Source: an uncultured beta proteobacterium
GTDB lineage: Bacteria; Pseudomonadota; Gammaproteobacteria; Burkholderiales; Burkholderiaceae
DNA length: 36,794 bases
Assembly (NCBI GenBank): GCA_903871735.1
Contig: CAIQHU010000112.1
Span: 1-36,794 of the forward strand
Direction of reading: 5' to 3'
Shown here: positions 8,672-16,250 of the stretch, in pieces
How the letters are laid out: the number at the start of each line of letters is the position of its first letter
Numbering within the stretch: the stretch's first letter is position 1
Program-made: the position numbers and the translations under genes
Notes under the pieces: model-generated
The model's database searches: none
What the model saw: the letters and a program-made list of their open reading frames with translations, nothing else
Told to the model about the DNA's origin: nothing

Positions 8672-9844
8672 ATGAAACAATTACGAATTCCAGCAGTCTA
8701 CATGCGCGGCGGCACTAGCAAAGGCGTTTTTTTTCATGCCCATGACCTGCCCATGCAGCCAAGTGAACGTGATCAAATATTGCTCCGAGTCATGGGTAGC
8801 CCAGACCCATATGGTAAACAAATCGACGGTATGGGAGGAGCAAGTTCGAGTACCAGTAAAGTCGTTATTATTAATAAGTCTACGCGACCTAATTGTGATG
8901 TTGATTACTTGTTTGGACAAGTTTCTATCGCGAATGCCGTCATCGATTGGAGTGGTAACTGTGGCAATCTGAGCTCTGCAGTTGGCCCCTTTGCGATCAG
9001 CGAAGGACTAATAAAAGTCCCTCCCAATGGTTTGGCAACCGTCCGGATTTGGCAAGCCAATATCCAAAAGCAAATTATTGCCCATGTCCTCATGCAAGAT
9101 GGAGAAGTTCTGGAATTAGGTGACTTTAACCTAGATGGAGTAACCTTCCCCGCAGCCGAGGTGCGTCTTGAATTTTTAGACCCAGGTGGTGATAGTGGTC
9201 AAGAATCTGGGCCTATCCTGCCTACCGGTAAACCTAAAGACCTACTATCAGTGCCTCATTTAGGTCAATTTGAAGTGAGCTATATTAACGCTGGCCTACC
9301 AACAATCTTTATGCAAGCAAGCGCCTTAGGTTTAAAAGGAACCGAGCTCCAAGCGGATGTCAACTTAAATCCTGAGCTACTGCATACCATTGAACTTATT
9401 CGCTCCCACGGAGCAGTTGTCATGGGACTTGCGAAGACTCCAGAAGAGGCAACAAGCAGTCGGCCACATACTCCGAAGTTGTGCTTTGTTGCAAAACCTG
9501 CCGACTATACATCCGCCGACGGTAAACTAATCGAGTCCCATCAAATCCACTTACTAGCTCGAGTTATATCGATGGGTGTAATGCACCATGCAATGACTGG
9601 CACTGGCGCAGTAGCCATTGCAGCTGCCGCGGCCATTCCAGGAAATCTGGTCAGTGCGTGTATGAATCAGCCCCAATCCAACTCGGTCATCTTCGGACAT
9701 CCATCAGGGATCCTAGAAGTGGGCGCCAAGGCAATCTGCACAAACAAGGAATGGGTTGTAACTCAAGTCAACATGAGTCGAACCGCACGTCGAATCATGG
9801 AGGGCTTTGTGCGGATCCCAGAGCCCTCTCCATTATCAAAATAA
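8672..9844 (+). CDS. PrpF family isomerase (DUF453; aconitate isomerase / 4-oxalomesaconate tautomerase type)
   Basis: This cytosolic protein of 390 residues has a diaminopimelate-epimerase-like fold. The opening PAVYMRGGTSKGVFF and the GMGGASSSTSK segment near residues 53-63 are strongly conserved in the PrpF family, as is WSGNCGNLSSAVGPF near 94-108. Family members move double bonds or isomerise unsaturated tricarboxylates: 2-methylaconitate in propionate use, oxalomesaconate in gallate breakdown, and aconitate. The prp partner genes prpC and acnD are absent here, so a methylcitrate role is not supported. The gene diverges from the CocE-type operon and converges on an LDH2-type dehydrogenase. 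The ribosome site before the ATG at 8672 is weak (AAAGAA). Confidence 0.88.
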   Translation: MKQLRIPAVYMRGGTSKGVFFHAHDLPMQPSERDQILLRVMGSPDPYGKQIDGMGGASSSTSKVVIINKSTRPNCDVDYLFGQVSIANAVIDWSGNCGNLSSAVGPFAISEGLIKVPPNGLATVRIWQANIQKQIIAHVLMQDGEVLELGDFNLDGVTFPAAEVRLEFLDPGGDSGQESGPILPTGKPKDLLSVPHLGQFEVSYINAGLPTIFMQASALGLKGTELQADVNLNPELLHTIELIRSHGAVVMGLAKTPEEATSSRPHTPKLCFVAKPADYTSADGKLIESHQIHLLARVISMGVMHHAMTGTGAVAIAAAAAIPGNLVSACMNQPQSNSVIFGHPSGILEVGAKAICTNKEWVVTQVNMSRTARRIMEGFVRIPEPSPLSK

Positions 9845-9980
9845 TTGGAGGTTTTGCCAATATTACTCAACCTTTATATTGTTCTCTTTGATAAATATTT
9901 GCCAAAAAGCCAATTCTTCTCTAAAACTTTTATCAAATTTTTCAGGGGATAAGCCAATCGAATCGACACTATTAATTACC

Positions 9981-11054
9981 TCATTCATCTTGTAACTCTG
10001 TAGGTAAAGCTTTTGTTAAATTTGCCTGTACTGCTAACTCTTTTAAACTTTCCAAAGTATCAATCGGTAATATTAAACCTTCTTGCCGATTTTTGATATT
10101 TGCTAAATTCTCCATCTCGCCTGGGTAATATATCTGATCATGACCAGCTGCAAGCGGAACATCTTTTAACGAGTGCACATAAGCCTCAATCGTCTTTTCA
10201 AAAAGTTCTAATGGCTGAAATGCTTGCACATTCAAGGAGATAAATAAATGGCCAGCACCGCTTTTATTGACTGGATCGTATGGGCCATGCACTTGATCTA
10301 AAAAAGAACTCCCCGATAAGACACCCGATAAAATATCAATCATTACTCCAAGCACATAGCCTTTATGCCCAGCCATTGGTAATATAAAGCCCTCAATCGC
10401 AGCAGCTGGATCGGTTGTTGGTCGCCCCTCTTTATCAATCGCCCAGCCCTCTGGTATCGCTTCTCGTCTTTTTTGGGCTAGATAAATTTTTCCTCGCGCA
10501 ACTCCGGAATTAGCCATATCCATGACCACCGAGCCATACTTGCCCCCAGGTACAGCAATCGACCAGGGGTTTGTCCCAATCTTTTTTTGTCTGCCGCCCC
10601 ATGGCGCGATATTAGGTCCGGCATTACTCATAATCATCGTTATGCAACCTTGCGCAGCACCCATTCTAGAAAAATACATGCAAGTACCAAAATGATTGGA
10701 GTTTCTTACTGAAACGATTCCTACACCATGCGCCTTAGCTCTTCTGCAAGATTCATCTACCGCTTGTTTTGCAATGACTTGTCCAACACCATCGTGCCCC
10801 TCTAATACGCAAATAGCGCCAGCATCAACCATCACCTCGGTGTTGGTAACTGCTTGCATAGCGCCAGAGCGAAGCCGAGCACAATACCATGCAAGCCTGA
10901 GTAAGCCGTGCGATTGATGGCCCCATAAATCTGCTTGAACAAGACTATCTGCTGCTAATAGTGCATCATCAAAGGGCATCCCTAAATCTTGATAAGCCGC
11001 AGCAGCAAATTGGATCAAAGAGTGTGGGGCAATACCGGTTACTTGTTTTGTCAT
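9981..11054 (-). CDS. LDH2 family NAD(P)-dependent malate/L-lactate-type dehydrogenase
   Basis: This cytosolic oxidoreductase of 357 residues belongs to the malate/L-lactate dehydrogenase family (MdhX, AllD, YlbC, ComC type), which oxidises 2-hydroxyacids without a classical Rossmann motif. Signatures seen are ADLWGHQSHGLLR (about 41-53), SNHFGTCMYFSRMGA (about 123-137), SNAGPNIAPWGG and GTNPWSIAVPGG (about 150-173), and GHKGYVLG (about 229-236). The length is slightly above the usual 330-350. The gene is transcribed toward prpF with 136 bases between their ends. The ribosome site is weak. Downstream in many Burkholderiales an SMP-30 gene accompanies such enzymes, and here an SMP-30 remnant lies directly upstream (11098-11370), suggesting a former operon. 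Confidence 0.88.
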   Translation of the reverse strand: MTKQVTGIAPHSLIQFAAAAYQDLGMPFDDALLAADSLVQADLWGHQSHGLLRLAWYCARLRSGAMQAVTNTEVMVDAGAICVLEGHDGVGQVIAKQAVDESCRRAKAHGVGIVSVRNSNHFGTCMYFSRMGAAQGCITMIMSNAGPNIAPWGGRQKKIGTNPWSIAVPGGKYGSVVMDMANSGVARGKIYLAQKRREAIPEGWAIDKEGRPTTDPAAAIEGFILPMAGHKGYVLGVMIDILSGVLSGSSFLDQVHGPYDPVNKSGAGHLFISLNVQAFQPLELFEKTIEAYVHSLKDVPLAAGHDQIYYPGEMENLANIKNRQEGLILPIDTLESLKELAVQANLTKALPTELQDE

Positions 11055-11097
11055 TTGAACTTTTACTAAAAAAATAATACGAAATTTGTTATTCTCT

Positions 11098-11370
11098 TTA
11101 TACAGGGGATGGTAAATGAGCGATTAAAACCGAACCTGTTTCTGATTCAGTAATATATAAATCTTGCTAGTTTATCCCGCCAAAGGCAATATCGACAATA
11201 TATAAATTTCTAAACTGATCAAACGATGGGCCTTCAATAAAACTGTCCGTTTTTAAAGTCCCCTTCCCAGCCTGAATACGCTCCTGAGAAAGCTTCCCAG
11301 CTTGCCTAAACTTAACTGGTAATGCAGCAAATACTTCGGTCTTTAAAGTTGGGGGAGCGCCAAACATCAT
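11098..11370 (-). pseudogene. SMP-30/gluconolactonase family gene with its middle deleted
   Basis: The first 67 codons encode a typical SMP-30 N-terminus, including FIEGPSFDQFRNLYIVDI and FGGIN. A TAG stop follows, then in the same frame QDLYITESETG and LIAHLPSPV up to a TAA at 11098-11100. DLYITESETG matches the last blade of the SMP-30 propeller, so roughly 200 internal codons appear to have been lost, joining the first and last parts. The start ATG at 11370 still overlaps the stop of the preceding mini-frame as ATGA and has GAGG upstream. SMP-30 proteins hydrolyse lactones, but this product cannot fold as a propeller. Confidence 0.8.
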
Positions 11371-11426
11371 TTCCTCATTTCATACATATTTTCAGTAAGC
11401 GGAATTTCTATTTTTAATAAAGGCAT
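11367..11426 (-). pseudogene. Nineteen-codon remnant coupled to the SMP-30 remnant
   Basis: A short frame begins MPLLKIEIPLTE at an ATG preceded by GAGG with a nine-base spacer. It stops after 19 codons with a TGA that overlaps the next start as ATGA. A ribosome site, a coupled stop and an implausibly short product suggest a gene reduced by internal deletion. The family is not recognisable. A tautomerase-like start is one possibility, but too little is left to decide. Confidence 0.4.
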
Positions 11427-11697
11427 TTATACATCCTCATAGGTAATTGGAAAAAGCACTAATAAAACAGAAATTTCTGACATGTCATTTATACTAAATT
11501 CATAAGGTAGACCCCTCGCCACATCTGATGACGAAAAAGGAAATGCCATATTTCCTTCCCGGCATAATCGACTAGAAAAGTCACTATAAAGTAAGATCAC
11601 TCGGACTAGCGCTAAAGCCGCAATCAGGAAATCTATACCCCAAAATACCACTTACAGATACCATCCAAACTTCATCTAACTGTGGCTTTAAAGCCAT
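11427..11697 (-). pseudogene. Frameshifted remnant of an unrecognised gene
   Basis: An ATG at 11697 with GAGG nine bases upstream opens a frame (MALKPQLDEVWMVSVSG...) that stops after about 37 codons. An overlapping frame on the same strand then stays open to 11427 and encodes a more protein-like stretch with SSRLCREGNMAFPFSSSDV and SEISVLLVLFPITYEDV. The simplest reading is one gene of about 90 codons with a frameshift near 11650. I do not recognise the family. It would be the first of three decayed genes in a row. Confidence 0.4.
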
Positions 11698-11768
11698 CCT
11701 TGATATCCTCTAATTGTTTTTATTGATTTGCTGTAAATGACATGCGCGAAAAAAATATTTTATCGAAG

Positions 11769-11784
11769 ATTCATCCGCATGAAT
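11769..11784 (-). terminator. Possible weak terminator after tpsB
   Basis: ATTCAT-CCGC-ATGAAT is a perfect six-base-pair hairpin 14 bases beyond the tpsB stop. On the minus strand a T-rich tract follows only after roughly 15 more bases, so it is at best a weak intrinsic terminator. Confidence 0.25.
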
Positions 11785-11797
11785 ACTATCAGTCTAG

Positions 11798-13510
11798 TTA
11801 AAAATTCACTGTCCCTAAAAATAATATTCGAGGATTTTGCCGTTGATCAGTATCAGATACTAAAGACGTCGCACGAGCATACTGTAATTCTAAAAAGGTA
11901 GTTTTACTTACCGTAGTTCGGATACCGAAGCCTTTTGAAAAAATGGATTTTGAATAATTACTAACCCCAGATACCGTATTGTCATTGTTTCGAACAGTGC
12001 CAGAATCAACAAAGGCAAATAGTTGTATAGGCCTCGTTAACCACGCACTAGTTATTGGTAAATCATTGCGAATTTCTAAATAACTACCCAAACCATTATC
12101 ACCATAAATGGCAGAATTATCAAAGCCTCGGCCAACTGTCGCCCCTCCAAAAGAAATTGTATCGCCAGATAGTAAAGTATCTTTAGTCATCTGACCATTT
12201 ACTCCGAACTGGGCGCTCCATGACTGAGTGATCGTTTGCGAGCGTAATAATAAAAAGTTTACTTTAGAAAAGTTCGGGTTAAAACCCGTCACAGAGGGAG
12301 ACGAGGCATCTGAGTCTAAGGTGTTCCTCCCAGGCAAGCCCTTGGTTACTGAGGCGTTAATGAGAGTTAACCCATTCCAAAAATTCGTATTAATAAACGT
12401 CATACTCAAGTCTGTATTCATCATCTTATCAAAGGTATATCCTGCCCCAGCAATAGTTGTGGCCGAACGCGTAAAATTGAGCCCAGAATCGAGGCTCAAT
12501 GAATTACTTCTCGTCTTGATTAAGGGATAACTCAGTCTTGGAGAAATAATCTGACTTTGACTTTCTATATCCAACTCTTCATAAGAAGCCCCAGGATTAG
12601 CTTTTGCTCGGGTATAACTCAAACTCGCCACCAGACCACTATAGCCAATTGGCTCGGCATATTTGATTGTCATCGTTTTATACTTCTGTAAATCAACTGA
12701 TGAAGATAAGCTTAATGTCACTTGATTGTCTCTAGCTAAGAGTCGATTAACCGTTGCATTAAGTGTCGCCGTATAAGGTCCTAATTGCTTGGAAGCATTG
12801 TTATTCATCGAAAAAGTGTAACTATTCGGTATTTCATAAATGTTCACAACCATTTCTGAAGCACCTAACTCCGCTCCCTGCCGAAGTATTGTATTGACTG
12901 CAATACCCGGAAAATTATTTAAAACTAAAATCTTCCTCTCTACTGCAGCCAAATTTAATGGCTTGACATCAACTAAAGAGTTCATTAAGTCTAAAACGGT
13001 TTGCTGCAACTCTTTACTGCCACCATCTGCATAGACCTTACTAATAAATCCTTCAACCACCCGTACTTGTAGAATACCGTTGGAAATTTTTTGAGGAGGA
13101 ATAAAAACCTTGCTTAAAAAAAAGCCTGCTTTACGATACTTTTCATCTAACAGCTCAGCGCCTTCATTTAAGTCTGACAGTGTCACTAATTTACCGATAT
13201 ATTTTTCAAAGATTACATTGATTTGATCATCTGGAAAATAACTCGAACCAATTATCTCTACCTTCGAAATCAAAAACTCTAATTCATCAGCCGCTTTCTT
13301 AACCGCAGTCTTCTCAGTTCTCTGAATTTGAAAATTAAAATCCGTCGTGGGCGTTTTCGGAAACTGTAATTGTGGTTGTCGTCCCATTAAACTTTGCGAC
13401 TGACGGATCACATCACTAATATCCGGAGTAATTAATGGCGCAGATAACGCCGATCGGTGAAAAACCCCAAAGACTAAGGTTATACAGAATAAAAGTAAAA
13501 ATCTCTTCAA
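11798..13510 (-). CDS. TpsB outer-membrane transporter of a two-partner secretion system (ShlB/FhaC/HecB family)
   Basis: This 570-residue Omp85-superfamily pore exports the TpsA exoprotein across the outer membrane. A signal peptide covers about 1-24. A POTRA domain follows at about 78-155 (ISKVEIIGSSYFPDDQI ... GILQVRVVEGFI), which recognises the TPS domain of the partner. A 16-strand barrel makes up the rest, with the conserved VGRGFDN motif near residue 452 and a C-terminal phenylalanine (GTVNF), both expected of outer-membrane barrels. The start is a TTG at 13510 with AGG seven bases before it; no ATG in a usable position exists. It is the last gene of the operon, eight bases after the cyclase gene. 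Its partner TpsA lies about 6 kb upstream, separated by three unusual genes. Confidence 0.93.
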   Translation of the reverse strand: MKRFLLLFCITLVFGVFHRSALSAPLITPDISDVIRQSQSLMGRQPQLQFPKTPTTDFNFQIQRTEKTAVKKAADELEFLISKVEIIGSSYFPDDQINVIFEKYIGKLVTLSDLNEGAELLDEKYRKAGFFLSKVFIPPQKISNGILQVRVVEGFISKVYADGGSKELQQTVLDLMNSLVDVKPLNLAAVERKILVLNNFPGIAVNTILRQGAELGASEMVVNIYEIPNSYTFSMNNNASKQLGPYTATLNATVNRLLARDNQVTLSLSSSVDLQKYKTMTIKYAEPIGYSGLVASLSYTRAKANPGASYEELDIESQSQIISPRLSYPLIKTRSNSLSLDSGLNFTRSATTIAGAGYTFDKMMNTDLSMTFINTNFWNGLTLINASVTKGLPGRNTLDSDASSPSVTGFNPNFSKVNFLLLRSQTITQSWSAQFGVNGQMTKDTLLSGDTISFGGATVGRGFDNSAIYGDNGLGSYLEIRNDLPITSAWLTRPIQLFAFVDSGTVRNNDNTVSGVSNYSKSIFSKGFGIRTTVSKTTFLELQYARATSLVSDTDQRQNPRILFLGTVNF

Positions 13511-13518
13511 TTGTTAAC

Positions 13519-15471
13519 CTATTTATCTTCCATCACAATCAAAGGACTAATCACACCGGATCGAATTCGGTTGACATGAAACTGGAATAAGGAGTCCTGC
13601 GGATATTTTTGACACATCTGCTCTACCAATTCTAAAACTCCGGATTCGGCATTTGTAATCGCGTCATATGTTTTTAAATAATCCTGATATAAACCATTAT
13701 TTAACTCCTCCTCTAATACCGGCGTATATAAACCAACTGACTCAATCTTGCCCTTTAATACGACATCACCAATTTTCCGAAAAGACAAATGCGTAATTTT
13801 TGATACAGTATCTTGGGTACAACAGATCCTTGTTCCAAAATACTTATTTACGCCCTCCGTCCTTGCTGCCGTGTTGACTGTATCGCCTAAAGCAGTGAAA
13901 TCCATTCGGGTCTGTGAGCCAAAATTCCCAATCGTTGCAATCCCAGTATGAACCCCAATCCTAGTGATCCCAATCGGGATATCTAACGCGTTCTGCCTCT
14001 TTCTAAATTCTTCTGCATAGTGATCTAATTCAATAGCACACTTCACGGCCCTTTCAGGATGATCCGCCTGTGCAATCGGTGCGTTAAAAATACACATAAT
14101 CGCATCACCAATAAATTTATCTACAGTGCCCTCATAGCGCAAAACAATTTGACACGCACCGTCTAAGTATTCATTTAAGACGGCCGATAAGGCTTCAGAA
14201 GAAAGCTTTTCAGATAGTGTCGTAAAGCCAGCGATATCCGTAAAAATAAATGATAATTCCGTCCTTTTCCCTGAAATACTCAACGCCTCTGGATTGGCAA
14301 CTAACTGTTTCACCACTTCAGGTGAAACATACCGAGAGAAAGCTCCCTGAACAAATTGTCGTTGCTTACGCTCAGCCTTACCAATTAAAATATCCATCAT
14401 CCAAATTGATAGCCCCAATGAAATTGTCGGTGCCAGAAGTGGCACAAGCGGAAATCCATATTGATAACCGAGCATCGATCCAACCCACCAACCTGCAACT
14501 AATACGACCCCCATCGTGACATTAAAGATAATGCCTTTCTTTAAAAATCCAATCAAGATACCAAGTAAACCTGCAAGAAAAATAATAACGATCTTCGCAT
14601 AAGGAGAAATCCCCGGCTCAGATCGGTTTTCTAATAACTGAGAAATACTATGTGCATGGATTAAAACCCCGGGCATCATGCCATCATCACCCTCACCATG
14701 AACCACCGATAAAGGTGTTTTATGTCGATCAGTAATGGATAAAACTGCGCCAATTAAAACAATCTTGTCCTTAAACCAAATATCCGGTAATAAGCCTAGC
14801 GTATTGGCAGGATAAATTGGAAATGGTGGGGTCTCCATGTCCGGCTTCGCTCGCCAAGCAATTTCAACTAAGCGCTTGGACGTCTCTTTACCCACGAGTT
14901 CTAAGCCCTTGCGAGCAAAACCTTTGGGCTCATCAGCACTCGCTTCCCCTGGATATATCCACCTGACTGAACCGTCAAAAGGATCAGTGGCCATATTGGC
15001 AGTCGCTCGCATCTTTTCTGGTACAAAACGATTCAAATACTCGAGTTGATCTTCATTGACAATCGACGGAGTGATAGAGTAACTAATAAATAGCGGTGTC
15101 TTGAGTTCGTCTACAGTTTTCTTCAGTAAATTATCTTTGAAGATCTCCGTTGGTTGATCAATAATGACGTCTAGCCCAATCGCCTTAGCGCCTTTTTTTT
15201 CTAGAGTTTTTAGGGTCTTCGATAAGAATTCACGGTCTATTGGGGATCGATATTGAAATTGCGTTACGGTGGCCTCATTAATCGCCACCACAACAACCTC
15301 TTTTGATTGCGGTTGATTGGGCTGAAATGCCGCAACCCGAATATCTGTCGCAATATTTTCTAAGTTTCTCAAAAAACTTAAATAATGGACCGTCATATAG
15401 GCCAGAACCGAAGCAAAAATAGTCGCTCCAATAGCTGTAATGATTTGTTTATGGGAATTACTTAATTTCAT
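13519..15471 (-). CDS. CHASE2-domain membrane class III adenylate cyclase
   Basis: This 650-residue inner-membrane sensor probably makes cAMP. One membrane helix (about 10-30) precedes a large periplasmic CHASE2 domain (about 40-285), and two to three helices (about 292-363) lead to a cytosolic cyclase domain (about 405-585). The metal-binding aspartates are D412 in FTDIAGF and D456 in FIGDAIM. The base-selecting lysine is K452. Transition-state residues are N533 and R537 in VNTAAR. The residue that usually pairs with the lysine is T526 (in MDFTALGD), giving the Lys-Thr pair typical of class IIIb adenylate cyclases rather than Lys-Asp; guanylate specificity (Glu-Cys) is absent. AGAGAG precedes the ATG at 15471, which overlaps the end of the FecR-like gene by 14 bases. 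CHASE2 ligands are unknown; the exported FecR-like neighbour is a candidate partner. Confidence 0.92.
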   Translation of the reverse strand: MKLSNSHKQIITAIGATIFASVLAYMTVHYLSFLRNLENIATDIRVAAFQPNQPQSKEVVVVAINEATVTQFQYRSPIDREFLSKTLKTLEKKGAKAIGLDVIIDQPTEIFKDNLLKKTVDELKTPLFISYSITPSIVNEDQLEYLNRFVPEKMRATANMATDPFDGSVRWIYPGEASADEPKGFARKGLELVGKETSKRLVEIAWRAKPDMETPPFPIYPANTLGLLPDIWFKDKIVLIGAVLSITDRHKTPLSVVHGEGDDGMMPGVLIHAHSISQLLENRSEPGISPYAKIVIIFLAGLLGILIGFLKKGIIFNVTMGVVLVAGWWVGSMLGYQYGFPLVPLLAPTISLGLSIWMMDILIGKAERKQRQFVQGAFSRYVSPEVVKQLVANPEALSISGKRTELSFIFTDIAGFTTLSEKLSSEALSAVLNEYLDGACQIVLRYEGTVDKFIGDAIMCIFNAPIAQADHPERAVKCAIELDHYAEEFRKRQNALDIPIGITRIGVHTGIATIGNFGSQTRMDFTALGDTVNTAARTEGVNKYFGTRICCTQDTVSKITHLSFRKIGDVVLKGKIESVGLYTPVLEEELNNGLYQDYLKTYDAITNAESGVLELVEQMCQKYPQDSLFQFHVNRIRSGVISPLIVMEDK

Positions 15472-16246
15472 ATTTCTCTCTTAATTGAACAATCAGCGCA
15501 TCCGCTTGCTGAACACAACCTTTTTCTAATAACCATGCCGATAAAACTAAATCTTCTGGAATTGTTTTGGGTATTTGTATGACCTGTATAGAAAACTCTT
15601 GCTGATCATAGTTAACCTTTAAGTAGTTGTTTTCACCGGGTAAAGTTAACTCAGGGAAAAAAACCGCTGCGCTTTTACTACGCCAAACTGACTCCACCTT
15701 ATAAGACCGGTCTAAAGGAGTTACCGTTAATTGCACTTCGTTAGTCGCATCAGGCCGCCAAAAGATTGGTCTATCCCCTTCGGGTAAACAGCGAACTCCA
15801 GGCCGAGTTACATCAATTAACCAAGGACTAGGCAATTCCTTAGCATCCCCTGCTGCCCGAATCGATCCAACAGAATTCGTTCTGGCATCTCGAGTGGCAA
15901 CTAATGCCGACAAAGCTTGCTTTGGATCATTCGTTAAAGATTTTTTTGAAATGGGTACGCCATCAAAAGGTCCGCGAAGCGTCACCGTAACACCATCGGT
16001 TCTGATCAAAGTGATTCGCTCCCCCTCTCCCAGAATTAGAGGCTTATCCCCATCAATCGTAGCACCTGGCTTGAGCTTTGTTCCCCGTACATCCATCACA
16101 ATCACAGGGTCTGCGTAGACTCCAACAACAAAAAATATGAACCCACTCAAACAAATCATGCGCTTAAGAAATGTGCATAAGCTTGCAAGGACTTGATCCC
16201 GCATCCATATCCAAGAAAATGAGTGCAATTGGTGTGCGCTTTTCAT
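15458..16246 (-). CDS. Small exported FecR-like protein of the secretion operon
   Basis: This is a 262-residue protein of unknown function. A hydrophobic stretch (ICLSGFIFFVVGVYA, about 31-45) looks like a signal peptide with an unusually long N-terminal lead. The true start could therefore be the ATG at 16204 or at 16159 rather than at 16246; none has a good ribosome site. After it comes VIVMDVRGTKLKPGATIDG and a stretch (GERITLIRTDGVTVTLRGPFDG) like FecR-domain proteins, which are beta-rich periplasmic modules. The second half has a beta-rich region and ends in a short helix. It lies four bases after the CHAT gene and overlaps the CHASE2 cyclase gene by 14 bases. FecR-like genes often precede CHASE2 signalling genes, so it may present a signal to the cyclase; that role is inferred. 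Confidence 0.75.
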   Translation of the reverse strand: MKSAHQLHSFSWIWMRDQVLASLCTFLKRMICLSGFIFFVVGVYADPVIVMDVRGTKLKPGATIDGDKPLILGEGERITLIRTDGVTVTLRGPFDGVPISKKSLTNDPKQALSALVATRDARTNSVGSIRAAGDAKELPSPWLIDVTRPGVRCLPEGDRPIFWRPDATNEVQLTVTPLDRSYKVESVWRSKSAAVFFPELTLPGENNYLKVNYDQQEFSIQVIQIPKTIPEDLVLSAWLLEKGCVQQADALIVQLREKYEIK

Positions 16247-16250
16247 GAAA

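Noticed and set aside
8672..9844. Methylcitrate-cycle prpF
   Set aside because: No prpB, prpC or acnD gene is present anywhere in the window, and the neighbours are hydrolases and an LDH2-type dehydrogenase.
9845..9980. Terminator between prpF and the LDH2 gene
   Set aside because: The possible stems (ATTGG/CCAAT, TTGATAA/TTATCAA) are short or widely spaced and have no T-run next to them.
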